A stretch of DNA of 64,000 nucleotides. It comes from Geobacter sp. UBA5735. Its GTDB lineage: Bacteria; Desulfobacterota; Desulfuromonadia; Geobacterales; Geobacteraceae. The stretch covers positions 83,966 to 147,965 of the forward strand of contig DIFZ01000050.1 in the NCBI GenBank assembly GCA_002419385.1, given 5' to 3'. Position numbers and translations under genes: made by a program. The notes under the pieces were generated by a model. It ran no database searches. It saw nothing but the letters and a program-made list of their open reading frames with translations, and was not told the DNA's origin. Of the stretch, positions 51,542 through 60,064 are shown piece by piece (position 1 is the first letter of the stretch; each line of letters opens with the position of its first letter).

Positions 51542-52939
51542 TCATTCCTTGTTTTCAGATTTCCAGGGATTGATCGTATATTCAGTATAGAGTTCAGTCT
51601 GCGCGGATTGCCTCCGAAACGATTCCACCGCTGCATCATCGCTTGCCTGGGGTAACCCGGCGTCCGAGAGCACCAGCCTGCCCAGCGTCTTTTCCTTCAG
51701 GCGTTCATGCAGCGGTTCGTGAGGCATGCGCCAGCGCATTTCCCGGGCGATTGACCGATCGATGGGAATGAATGCGACCAGCTCCTCGTTGATCATCCGT
51801 TCGAGCCCCTTGTCGCGCAACGTTGCGTTGTGGCTGCCATGATGCCCGACCTTGTACAGGACGGTGCGTTCCAGAAGATCCTTTGCCGTGATGTCGCTGG
51901 CCTGCCCTGCCCACCTGACCTCATCCCAGGACAGCCAGTTCCCCACCTGTGCATCGCCCGGGAACAGCAATACCTTGTCCCTGGGAGCCAGCTCGATGGC
52001 CAGCACCATGCTGGTGTTGTTGGTGTGCGCATCGAGCTTCAGTGCCAGCTCGCCGGCAGCGCCGGTCCAGTCGGCATCAATCGTCCGCCAGGCTTCGCCC
52101 TGGTATTTGCTGCACATTTCCTGGATATCAGGTTCATAGGGGCCGCGTTCATAGGCAGTGCTGAAGGGCTTGAAACCTTCTTTTGCCGGGGAGGCGTGCC
52201 GCCACATCGGCGCGGAACCGAGTGCAGCGAGATAGAGGCCCAGCGTCCCGGAGGATGCGTCGTCGAGATAGACTTCCGCTGTCCTCCTGGAAGGACTGCT
52301 CTTGCGGATGTACGATGCGGTGGCCGGGGGGCCGAGGACATAGAATTTCACTTCAGGAAGGCCATCGAGCGCCAGGGGGCTCCCGCCGGGATCGCAGTAG
52401 CGGGGGGCAGTCCAGTGCCCCTTGACCCATTCCAGGGCATCTTCGGTCGTCGCCCGCCCGGTTGCGCCAAGGTCTGAGCCGTAAAAAGAACTCAAGGACA
52501 TGATGCGGCTGGTGAAAAGAGAAGGCGCGGCAGCCGCTACTGACAGTGCCATGCGCACACCCTGCAAAGCTGCCTTGCGCCGCTCGCGCAACTCTCGTGC
52601 CAGCGGGTTGCTCGGATTTTCGGCCCAGGATAGCCAGACCTGGTCCACTGTGAGCTTCTCGAACTCTTTCCGTGCCTGCATGAATCCTGAAACGTGGTCC
52701 CAATGCTCGTGGGTGACAACCAGGACGTCAAGGTGCCCCCCGGTCGCCTGGTGGATATCACGCACGACCTTGCGCATGGTATCTTCGGCGTTGCTCGTGC
52801 CGAGCAGTACGCCGCAGTCGATGAGCACATACTTCTGGGACTTCCGGTCGGCGCCGAAAGCCAGCAGGAAGCAGTCCCCCAACCCCTGCCGGTACATGCG
52901 GACCGTGCAGCCTCCCACAGGCGCTTTGAGTCTGGTCAT
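51542..52939 (-). CDS. Metallo-beta-lactamase-fold hydrolase (ComEC-like MBL domain)
   Basis: 465 residues. Metal motif VTHEHWDH at residues 75-82, LLFPGDAQVGNW and VGHHGSHNATL match the ComEC/Rec2-type MBL hydrolase with HxHxDH, GD and GHHGSHN. MYRQGLGDCFLLAF near the N-terminus is typical of such stand-alone domains. No membrane part, so it is a soluble nuclease or phosphodiesterase candidate, not a DNA channel. The ATG shares its A with the peptidase stop (TGATG), which indicates translational coupling. An insertion of about 150 residues sits between the two halves of the metal site. Confidence 0.85.
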   Translation of the reverse strand: MTRLKAPVGGCTVRMYRQGLGDCFLLAFGADRKSQKYVLIDCGVLLGTSNAEDTMRKVVRDIHQATGGHLDVLVVTHEHWDHVSGFMQARKEFEKLTVDQVWLSWAENPSNPLARELRERRKAALQGVRMALSVAAAAPSLFTSRIMSLSSFYGSDLGATGRATTEDALEWVKGHWTAPRYCDPGGSPLALDGLPEVKFYVLGPPATASYIRKSSPSRRTAEVYLDDASSGTLGLYLAALGSAPMWRHASPAKEGFKPFSTAYERGPYEPDIQEMCSKYQGEAWRTIDADWTGAAGELALKLDAHTNNTSMVLAIELAPRDKVLLFPGDAQVGNWLSWDEVRWAGQASDITAKDLLERTVLYKVGHHGSHNATLRDKGLERMINEELVAFIPIDRSIAREMRWRMPHEPLHERLKEKTLGRLVLSDAGLPQASDDAAVESFRRQSAQTELYTEYTINPWKSENKE

Positions 52940-54816
52940 CACACACCCTCCCCATGGCCCCGATGGAGGAATGAGAACACCTCCTGCACCTCATCGGAAC
53001 TGGCCGTGTCGAAATAGGTTGCGGCAATCGAAGGCCCGGCGTTCTGCCCGGAAAAATAGTTCCGCTGGCGGTTGTAGCGGTCAGAGCTGTTGATGCTCTT
53101 GTAGATGCAATACCGCAAACGGCCGGTCTCCAGATCGATGACGAGCGTGCACCCGCCACGGAACCAGAAATCAGGCTCACTTCCACCGGCCATAAGCGCG
53201 TCGTCTATGGTCTTGTCGATGTATCCCGGTCGCTTTTGCGTGATCTCGACCACGGCATCCATGAGAAACTGCCCCTCCCGGCCTGATGGAACTGACCTCG
53301 AAGGGGAACCTGTCCAGGTCCAGACCTACGGTTATCCGCTCCTTGTAGCCCCGGCTCGATTCGATTATGTTTTGCGCTATGCCGCGGGCCTGCTGCAGCT
53401 GGCTGAAAATCACCTCGCGGTTGCCGCTCATGTTCCAGTCGCGCATCTGGTGGCTGAGATCCCGGCCAAGGTAGACCTGGGGCGCGACATCGGCGATGTT
53501 GATGTCCGGGCCTTCCCAGCGGAGGCTCTCCTCGGAAAGGGACCGGGCCTCACGGGGGAATATTCCCCTTCGCCGGAACGCTTCCATGAATGCCACCCGG
53601 TAGCCGAGCGAGTCATCGGGCATGATGTCGAAGTCGGCGCTAATGAGTGCCCTGAGGTAATCACCGAAGGTCACGTCGACCGGAGGCAAATAGTCGAGTG
53701 CCCGTATGCACATGGTCAGCACGTGTTGCGATGCCTTTTCCGCCTCCCGGGCAAGCCGCGTTACGAGATCTGGATGGATGTCCCCTTCCGGGAGTTTGCC
53801 GGTGCCCCCTGTAGCAAGACGGTAGAGGTCAGCCGTGCGCTGACGATAGATGGCGAGGAAAGCATCGAACACCGCCGCGATGAGGATCGCACCGCGTTGG
53901 TGCGGCTCTGTGACCTGGTCTATTTCCTCCGGCTTGGGCGTCTGGCCGATTGCGCTTCGCAGTGCCTCGGTACGCCCGATCGCCTTGCCGAACTCCTGGG
54001 CCAGTTGCGCCAGCAGGTTACCATGCAACAGGTTTCCCCGGGTGCGCGCCACCTCGAAACGCAGCACCTCCGGCAGGGAAAAGTGCTGGAACAACGCGAT
54101 GATGTCGGCAAAAGCCTCATGGAACGCGAGAACATCCGGATTGCTCGGCTCGGTGAGCGTGCGGTTCATGCCGTCAAGCAGCGCATGGGCAGTCTCGTGG
54201 GCGATCACATCATGGGACAGGCAGGTGAAGACGATCCCGCCCGGCAGATGTTCGGTGGGATCAGCCGGCGAGGACTGGAAATAGCCGAACAGGAGGGCCT
54301 TCTTTTGGGGGCTGTAGTAGGCGTTGGCCTCGCGCAGCGCATGGGGGTACATGCGCAGTTGCCGCACAAACTGATCGTTCTCGGGCGCCCACAGGGCCCG
54401 CCTGCCCAGAGCGCTCTCGAAATTGCGGATGGTTCTCATCGCGACCGCGTAAACCATCTGCTGGTGGAACTGGGGGTTGCCGTCGGATGGCGGCAGGCCA
54501 TCCTGGGCAAGCAGGTAGGGGTCGTTGAGGTCGACCGGTTTGTAATACGTTCCGGTTGCGGGGTCGAAATCGATCACCTCCACGTACTCACCGCAGGGGC
54601 CGGCAGTCAGAGGGGCATCGCGTTTTTCAGCCTCGGAATACCTGAACAGCTCTTCTCCCCCCCATCTTCCCAGGGTATTTCAATGCGCGTTACCCGGATG
54701 GCATGGGTTTCCAGGCTCTGGGCTAGACTGGGGTCTATGGAATAAATCCGCAGGCGGCGGGATGTTGGCTGCGCGATATCGTAGGGCGAACTTGTCCTTG
54801 TCTGGGGGCGGCGCAT
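52939..54816 (-). CDS. Gluzincin metallopeptidase, frame broken at two homopolymer sites
   Basis: About 625 residues across three reading-frame pieces. Piece 1 starts MRRPQTRTSSPYDI (AAAGGA upstream) and ends IEIPWEDGG. At a G7 run (near 54657-54663) the frame shifts; the next piece reads ELFRYSEAEKRDAPLTAG and contains the zinc motif HETAH and HEAFADIIALFQHF (thermolysin-like third ligand). Near 53270-53285 (GGGAGGGG) it shifts again into MDAVVEITQKRPGYID, returning to the first frame. The two shifts cancel. The rest is well conserved-looking, so sequencing errors are likely. It would be a zinc endopeptidase without a visible signal peptide. Next gene starts in its stop codon. Confidence 0.72.
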
Positions 54817-54831
54817 GTCAAGGTTCCTTTC

Positions 54832-55983
54832 TCACACAGCAGCTTCAGGATAGGGGAACTGCCCCTTTGCCAATGTTGCATCCACGTGTTTGCGCAGTGC
54901 CGCATCGCACACTGCGTAACCCCAGTTGATGAGCCGCTGCTGTGTCGTCTTGTCGAGGCGCTTCAGGCGAGTGGCAACAGAAGCCAACGCCATGGTCCGG
55001 TCAAAGGGACAGGGCAACGGGTCATGCAGCTGGTAATCGGCGATATCGGTCCGGATTCCCCAATAAGCTCCTTTCCGTTCCGAGTTTGCGTAGGAGTCTA
55101 TGAGCTGGCGCTTGCGCAGGCTGCGCACCTGGTTATCGACCAGCTCGAGAACCCGGAAGGCGTGCCGCGCCCAATCTTCCTTCGACTCCTCTTCGGGCTG
55201 CAGTTTGCCGCCGGCATCACTGACCAGTACAGTGTCATAGCGTTTCCAGACCGTTTCCAGGCCAAGATTGTCGTAGACGCCTCCGTCGGTGAGGACCACC
55301 CGCGAAGTGTACGGTTCGCCATGCAGCGCTTCGCCGCAACCCGGCTCAAAGGTGGAGGGGTTCAACTCCATTACCATGGGAGAAAGGATCGGCGGGAACG
55401 CAGATGAAGCAGCCACGGCAGCGGCCAATGATATGGCGGGTTTCTTTACTTCTCCGACCAGGTAGTCTCTCATGTAGGGCTTGGAGAACCTCCAGAGAGC
55501 CCCCGACTGGACGTTGGTTGCGTTGATCACGAAACGGGGCTTGTCCGGAAGGTCCTGGAGCGTGGCCTTCCCGAAAAGGTGTTTGCGGTACGACTCCTGG
55601 ATCTTCTCGCTGACGCTGCCCGGCAACAGCACGCCGCCGATGATCCCCCATGCGTCAATGGTTTCCCCGGCCAGACGCCGGACAGGGCCGACAAAGTACT
55701 CTTCGAGCCGTGCCCGGTTGGGAGGCTCAGCGACCTGGAGCCGGTCCCAGGCAAGGCCCAACACGGCTGCGGTGATGGACCCTCCAGATACGCTGGAAAC
55801 ACGGTCGAGTTTCCCGAGCCATCCGGCTTCATACAGGCGCCACACGACACCGACATGAAAAACCATTGCCCGGTATCCCCCACCGGACAGGCAGAGCCCG
55901 ACGCCGGATTTCGGGCCTTCGGCCTCGTCGGCAAGGTATTCGACAGGGTGACTGGAACGTCTCGAAACAGTATCATCAGGCAT
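54832..55983 (-). CDS. Patatin-like phospholipase
   Basis: 383 residues. Oxyanion motif LCLSGGGYRAMVFHVG (30-45), catalytic Ser66 in RVSSVSGGSI, and catalytic Asp233 in LTDGGVYDNLG. These are the Ser-Asp dyad features of bacterial patatins that cleave acyl chains from phospholipids. No signal peptide or membrane span, so cytosolic. AAGGAGG precedes the ATG at 55983; a longer in-frame extension upstream has no family support. First gene of the hydrolase operon, 15 bases before the peptidase. Confidence 0.88.
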   Translation of the reverse strand: MPDDTVSRRSSHPVEYLADEAEGPKSGVGLCLSGGGYRAMVFHVGVVWRLYEAGWLGKLDRVSSVSGGSITAAVLGLAWDRLQVAEPPNRARLEEYFVGPVRRLAGETIDAWGIIGGVLLPGSVSEKIQESYRKHLFGKATLQDLPDKPRFVINATNVQSGALWRFSKPYMRDYLVGEVKKPAISLAAAVAASSAFPPILSPMVMELNPSTFEPGCGEALHGEPYTSRVVLTDGGVYDNLGLETVWKRYDTVLVSDAGGKLQPEEESKEDWARHAFRVLELVDNQVRSLRKRQLIDSYANSERKGAYWGIRTDIADYQLHDPLPCPFDRTMALASVATRLKRLDKTTQQRLINWGYAVCDAALRKHVDATLAKGQFPYPEAAV

Positions 55984-56606
55984 GTGAATTGCCTCCTTCC
56001 CCAGGTAATGACTTCGCGCATTGACTTTCACCTGACTACTTCGCATTCCCCCTGCTCCCAATAGAGTCATACTATAATTATTCTTTCCTAATATCACCCG
56101 GACTTGAACAACATTGCAAGCTGACTGACCGAAGCTCGGAAAACAGAGAGTACGTAAAGTATAAATGTACTTACTGACTTGTCTATAGGTTAAGGTATAC
56201 GGATATGGTAAGAGGTTGAAGCTGAACTGTTTTTGAGGCACTGCAATCGAAACTACAAGGCGTAATTATTAATATTACAAAGGAGAGACAAGGCTTTCAG
56301 CTGAATTATTTTTGCCTGGTTCGAATCAACCGTGCATTGAGAAGCATTCCATCAAGACTTTCTTGCACAACATTCAGTGTCAAAGGCTTTTCTTTCTAAT
56401 TAATAAACGGCAGATAACCTCAATTGAGTCGTTGTGCTATCGGGAAAGTGATTTCATGAAATGGAACGAGGTTCAGGCTGGCCGCCGTTTGACAATCCGG
56501 TCAAACGTGGCAAAATAAACGGTGATTTGAATCAGGTCAAACAGCCTGAAAGAGCGGAACAGGTTGCAGGCCGATGAAACTTTACAAATGCCGCACTGGA
56601 GGACAG
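55984..56606. other. Divergent 620-base intergenic region with possible operator
   Basis: Probably holds the promoters of the hydrolase operon (minus) and of the Q/R-rich protein (plus). It is AT-rich, unlike its neighbours. GTTTGAC-N6-GTCAAAC (56488-56507) is a near-perfect dyad, and a related half-site (GATTTGAATCAGGTCAAAC) lies about 30 bases later; these may be regulator sites. No supported gene. Confidence 0.45.
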
Positions 56607-57503
56607 ATGAAAACTGCACGATACGGACTCATTGCGCTGTGCCTGGTGGTGCTCTCGGCAATCGCCGTCCCTGCCCAGATAAGCATCGGCATCGGTCTGC
56701 CCAATGTGAGTATCGGGATCAACATCCCGCTGTACCCTGATTTGGTGCCGGTACCGGGCTATCCGGTCTACTATGCCCCGCAGGTATCAGCCAACTACTT
56801 TTTTTACGACGGCATGTACTGGATCTTTCATAGCGACAACTGGTACGCCAGTTCCTGGTACAACGGTCCCTGGGGGCTTGTGAACCCGGCGTACGTGCCG
56901 GTTTTCATCCTCCGTATCCCTGTGCGCTATTATGTGCGGCCGCCCGCGTACTTCCGCGGCTGGCGGTATGATGCCCCCCCCCAATGGGGTCGGCACTGGG
57001 GCCCCAACTGGGAGCAGCGTCGCCGTGGATGGGATCAGTGGAACCACGCGTATGTCCCGGCTCGCGCCCCGCTCCCCGCCTACCAGCGACAGTACAAGGG
57101 AGACCGCTATCCGCGATTTGAACAGCAGCAGTCGCTGCAAAGGCAGCAGTACCGTCATCAGCCGCGCAACGAGAAAGTCCGCCGCATCTATCAACAGCAG
57201 ATGGAGCGGAAAACTCCATCGACCGACCAGGGGAGAACAGTGCAGCAGCCCCCGGTGAGGAGTCAGCAACAGCGGGACATCCGGCGTTCGGAGCCGTCTC
57301 GGCAGATCGCCCCTGCCCGACCCCAGGCCCAGCAGCGAGGCCCGACTGTCAAGAAACCGCGGCGACCGGCGGAGGTTCAGGCGCCGCGGGAGCAAGGTCG
57401 TCAGCAGCGGCAGCAGGATATGGAAAAACAGCGGGGACCGGGAGCGGCCCGAGGTGAAAGTGGCAAGAAAGGCGGTGAGGGAAGACGGGAGCGGGACAAA
57501 TAA
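56607..57503 (+). CDS. Exported Q/R-rich protein of unknown function
   Basis: 298 residues. Signal peptide MKTARYGLIALCLVVLSAIAVPAQ. Residues about 30-140 are rich in Tyr, Trp and Pro (YPVYYAPQVSANYFFYDGMYWIFHSD), then the C-terminal half is very basic and Gln-rich (many QQ, RR and PR pairs; low complexity). Similar proteins occur in Geobacter. GGAGGAC precedes the ATG at 56607. Likely a secreted or outer-surface structural or binding protein. No known family named. Confidence 0.75.
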   Translation: MKTARYGLIALCLVVLSAIAVPAQISIGIGLPNVSIGINIPLYPDLVPVPGYPVYYAPQVSANYFFYDGMYWIFHSDNWYASSWYNGPWGLVNPAYVPVFILRIPVRYYVRPPAYFRGWRYDAPPQWGRHWGPNWEQRRRGWDQWNHAYVPARAPLPAYQRQYKGDRYPRFEQQQSLQRQQYRHQPRNEKVRRIYQQQMERKTPSTDQGRTVQQPPVRSQQQRDIRRSEPSRQIAPARPQAQQRGPTVKKPRRPAEVQAPREQGRQQRQQDMEKQRGPGAARGESGKKGGEGRRERDK

Positions 57504-57528
57504 CCTTCACCGGGCTTTTTTCATTAGA

Positions 57529-57564
57529 GAAGACCCTGAGCACTTTGTGGTCCTCAGGGTCTTC
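57529..57564. terminator. Bidirectional terminator between converging genes
   Basis: GAAGACCCTGAG (57529-57540) pairs with CTCAGGGTCTTC (57553-57564), with an inner CAC/GTG pairing. It lies between the Q/R-rich protein and the DUF488 gene. Confidence 0.7.
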
Positions 57565-57628
57565 AGAGGCTGCTGCTTTGATTATTGCTGTTCTTGAAGG
57601 CGTTGCCGGATCGGAACTTTCAGTCCGG

Positions 57629-57994
57629 TCAACGTTTTCGCTGGCGTTCAGCCTGATCCTCAAGAAATTGTTTGAGCGCCACGGCATTGTTGTACATCTG
57701 ATCGCTGGCACTGTAGAGCAGCGTAACCGTGCCATGCAAGGCCTCCTCCAGAAGCAGCTTCCAGGATCCGCTGTTTTCCTCAAGTTCGGTGAAATAGCGC
57801 TGACTGAATTCCTCCCATTTGGCGGAATCATGACCGAACCACTTACGCAGCGCATCACTGGGCGCGACATTTTTCACCCAGCCATCCATTCTCAGATCCT
57901 CTTTCTTCACGCCCCGCGGCCATAGCCGTTCAACGAAGAATCTCCTTCCGTCGCCTGAATCCATCTGTTCGTAAACGCGCTTGATCCGGATCAT
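57629..57994 (-). CDS. DUF488-family protein (YeaO-like)
   Basis: 121 residues. RRFFVERLWPRGVKKEDL and VAPSDALRKWFGHDSAKWEEFSQRYF are typical of the short DUF488 (YeaO) proteins; ending EDQAERQRKR. Function unknown. The ATG at 57994 has GGTGAG upstream; a GTG two codons earlier is possible. Confidence 0.85.
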   Translation of the reverse strand: MIRIKRVYEQMDSGDGRRFFVERLWPRGVKKEDLRMDGWVKNVAPSDALRKWFGHDSAKWEEFSQRYFTELEENSGSWKLLLEEALHGTVTLLYSASDQMYNNAVALKQFLEDQAERQRKR

Positions 57995-58000
57995 ACACAC

Positions 58001-58283
58001 TCACCACTGAAACCTGCCACTTAATTTTTTCAAACGGTATCAGGGCCGCTTATGGCCTGGACAGAAGTTTGTTGCAGATACCGCAATCCTTGAGGCGCCG
58101 GGAAGCAGTGCTACAGAGGCTCCGCCCAGAAATGAACTGATATTCTGCTTTATGGCGTCGAATACGGCAAGTGGCATGTTCTGTTCCATTCGGGATTTCA
58201 GGGGACGACGGTATTACTATTGTGCCAGATATTTTACTTTTGACATGCCTGTCTAATTGAAAACCTTGCGGCTAAGAACATCT
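58001..58283. other. Intergenic stretch upstream of the palindromic repeat
   Basis: About 280 bases after the DUF488 gene, on its upstream side. No ORF with a ribosome site. It probably includes the DUF488 promoter. Confidence 0.3.
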
Positions 58284-58331
58284 GGGGCCACATCTCCAAA
58301 TTACAAATTTGTAATTTGGAGATGTGGCCCC
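58284..58331. repeat. Perfect 48-bp palindrome (copy 1 of an interspersed repeat)
   Basis: Two 24-base arms without loop, starting GGGGCCACATCTCC and ending in its complement, with an AT-rich centre. Related copies are at 59242-59289 and, partly, 63843-63885. It is followed by CTAAGTCTTTTC, similar to the CTTTGTCTTC tail of copy 2. Confidence 0.85.
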
Positions 58332-58449
58332 TAAGTCTTTTCGGCTGGAAAGTAGCGGGCTACCTGATAAGATAACCATAGCTGACTCCGCCACCGCGCA
58401 GGACTCGATTGCGCAAGAAGAACAACCAGGATGGGACGGGGAGAACGAT

Positions 58450-59220
58450 ATGAGTAAAATCAAGTCTATCACTACTCAGAGCGGCAGGCATTTCCTTACG
58501 GACCGGATCAGGGACGAGGTTGATTTCCGCACGACCGATCAATCCCGCGGTTTTCCGCCACCGCCGGTCCAACAGGCGGCAGCACAGGAAAGCAGGGTTA
58601 TTCCATTGCCGGACCGGGACACCTGGTCGATCCCCGCATGCGACCTGGTAACCGCCTTCGCCCGGCGCAAAAGCCGTCGCGCGTTCACCAGGGACCCGCT
58701 CAGTCTGGACGAACTGGCTTTTCTCCTCTGGGCCACCCAGGGCGTGCGGGGCATCATCCACGAGGCGGCCGTCCTGAGAACGGTCCCGTCAGCCGGATGC
58801 CGCCACCCCTTCGAGACCTACCTTGCCATATTAAATGTCGACAGCCTGGAAAGCGGCCTCTACCGTTATCTTCCGCTTAACCATGCCATCGTCCATATGC
58901 GCGAAATCGCAAACCTGCCGGAACGCCTGACAGCCGCAACGCGCGGCCAGGAGTTCACCGGCCGCTCAGCCTTGACCTTCGTCTGGGTCGCCATCCCGGA
59001 GCGCACGGAGTGGCGCTATGCGGAAGCGTCCTACAAGGTGATCGCGGTTGATGCGGGCCACGTCTGCCAGAATCTTTACCTGGCATGCGAAGCGATCGGG
59101 GCGGGCACATGCGCAATTGCCGCATACAACCAGGCACTGGTGGATGAGCTGGTGGGAGTCGACGGCTACGATGAAATCGCCATGTACCTGGCCCCGGTCG
59201 GGAAGCTTTCAAAAGAGTGA
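58450..59220 (+). CDS. SagB/ThcOx-type nitroreductase-fold oxidoreductase
   Basis: 256 residues. FMN-dependent nitroreductase fold with RRKSRRAFTRDPLSLDELAFLLWATQG, RTVPSAGCRHPFETYLAI and GLYRYLPLNHAI, typical of SagB-type dehydrogenases, and ACEAIGAGTCAIAAYNQ near the C-terminus. SagB enzymes oxidise azolines in azole peptides, but many stand-alone copies have unknown substrates. No cyclodehydratase or precursor is near. The start at 58450 has GGGGAG. The gene is bracketed by two copies of the 48-bp palindrome, which suggests a cassette. Confidence 0.85.
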   Translation: MSKIKSITTQSGRHFLTDRIRDEVDFRTTDQSRGFPPPPVQQAAAQESRVIPLPDRDTWSIPACDLVTAFARRKSRRAFTRDPLSLDELAFLLWATQGVRGIIHEAAVLRTVPSAGCRHPFETYLAILNVDSLESGLYRYLPLNHAIVHMREIANLPERLTAATRGQEFTGRSALTFVWVAIPERTEWRYAEASYKVIAVDAGHVCQNLYLACEAIGAGTCAIAAYNQALVDELVGVDGYDEIAMYLAPVGKLSKE

Positions 59221-59241
59221 CAGAGAACAACGAGAATATCC

Positions 59242-59314
59242 GGGGTCACGTCTCAAAAATTCAAATTTTAATTTTGGAGACGTGACCCCTTTGTCTTCTG
59301 ACCCCTTTGTCTTC
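59242..59314. repeat. 48-bp imperfect palindrome (copy 2) with tandem 16-bp tail
   Basis: Palindrome 59242-59289: GGGGTCACGTCTC and the complementary GGAGACGTGACCCC flank an AT-rich centre with one or two mismatches. Overlapping its end, TGACCCCTTTGTCTTC occurs twice in exact tandem (59283-59298 and 59299-59314). The same tail motif recurs in diverged form near 63864-63895. Confidence 0.85.
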
Positions 59315-59320
59315 CGGCTG

Positions 59321-59989
59321 TCAGACCAGCAGGTCTTCGTAAAAAGCCCCGAAGGTATTCTGCGGATTCCGGATGTGGATCTCAACCATCCAGATATGTG
59401 CCTTGGGGTGAAATGCGATCTCGTGCAGCGGTCCCTCGTAGTGCTCGGCACTGGAATAGTCGCCCAGGCGATGCCCGCCCAGATCCATGTTCAATTCCCA
59501 GCCCAGGTCTTTCGCCATTTTCTGTGCGAAGTCATACAACTCGACACCGGTAGCTTTGCCGGCTTTCCACTTGTCGGCAACGGCTTCGAAGATCTTTCTG
59601 GCGTCAACCGCGCACCGCTTCATTTCCGGGTTGCTCCCGGTAACGAAGGTGTCGCCGGCGTCTCCTTCGTAGCCATCCCAGATAGGCGCGATATCTATGA
59701 AAAAGATATCATCTTCGCCCAGACGTACTCCCGGCACGGAATCGGCGCCAAAGGTTATGGTGGTATTGCTGCCGAAGCGGATATACGGCTTGTGAAATGC
59801 CTGTGTCGCCCCCATCTCCTTCAGGGTGTCGACCACCAGTTTGTTGGCATCCTCCTCCAGCATGCCCGCCGTAACCCGGGAAGCAATCAGTTTCACCGCC
59901 TGCTGTGCCTTCGCCCTGATTTCCAGCATTTTCTCAACCGAAAAATCCGCTTTGGTTTTCTCCAGTGCTGCCGCGTCTTGGATCGACAT
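59321..59989 (-). CDS. M24-family metallopeptidase (Xaa-Pro peptidase-like)
   Basis: 222 residues. A creatinase/aminopeptidase fold: FFIDIAPIWDGYEGDAGDTFV gives two Asp ligands, GGHRLGDYSSAEHYEG a His and MVEIHIRNPQN a Glu. This is a single catalytic domain without the creatinase N-terminal domain, thus close to methionine-aminopeptidase-sized proteins. It is unlikely to be the essential Map because the sequence is divergent. It follows fprA by 75 bases on the same strand. Confidence 0.85.
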   Translation of the reverse strand: MSIQDAAALEKTKADFSVEKMLEIRAKAQQAVKLIASRVTAGMLEEDANKLVVDTLKEMGATQAFHKPYIRFGSNTTITFGADSVPGVRLGEDDIFFIDIAPIWDGYEGDAGDTFVTGSNPEMKRCAVDARKIFEAVADKWKAGKATGVELYDFAQKMAKDLGWELNMDLGGHRLGDYSSAEHYEGPLHEIAFHPKAHIWMVEIHIRNPQNTFGAFYEDLLV

Positions 59990-60064
59990 ACGTAATCTCC
60001 TTTTTGTGTGTTGTGGTTGTAACGCTGACGCGGCGGGGGTGCGTCCAGGATAGTAGACATCGCT

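Noticed and set aside
53105..54745. 546-codon plus-strand frame
   Set aside because: Antisense to the broken metallopeptidase. The minus strand has HETAH and conserved segments, so the plus frame is a shadow.
48043..55983. CBASS-type defence system with patatin effector
   Set aside because: No CD-NTase or cyclic-nucleotide sensor gene is present in or near the operon.
56312..56518. 68-codon plus-strand reading frame
   Set aside because: AT-rich, no ribosome site, no similarity recognised; left as intergenic.
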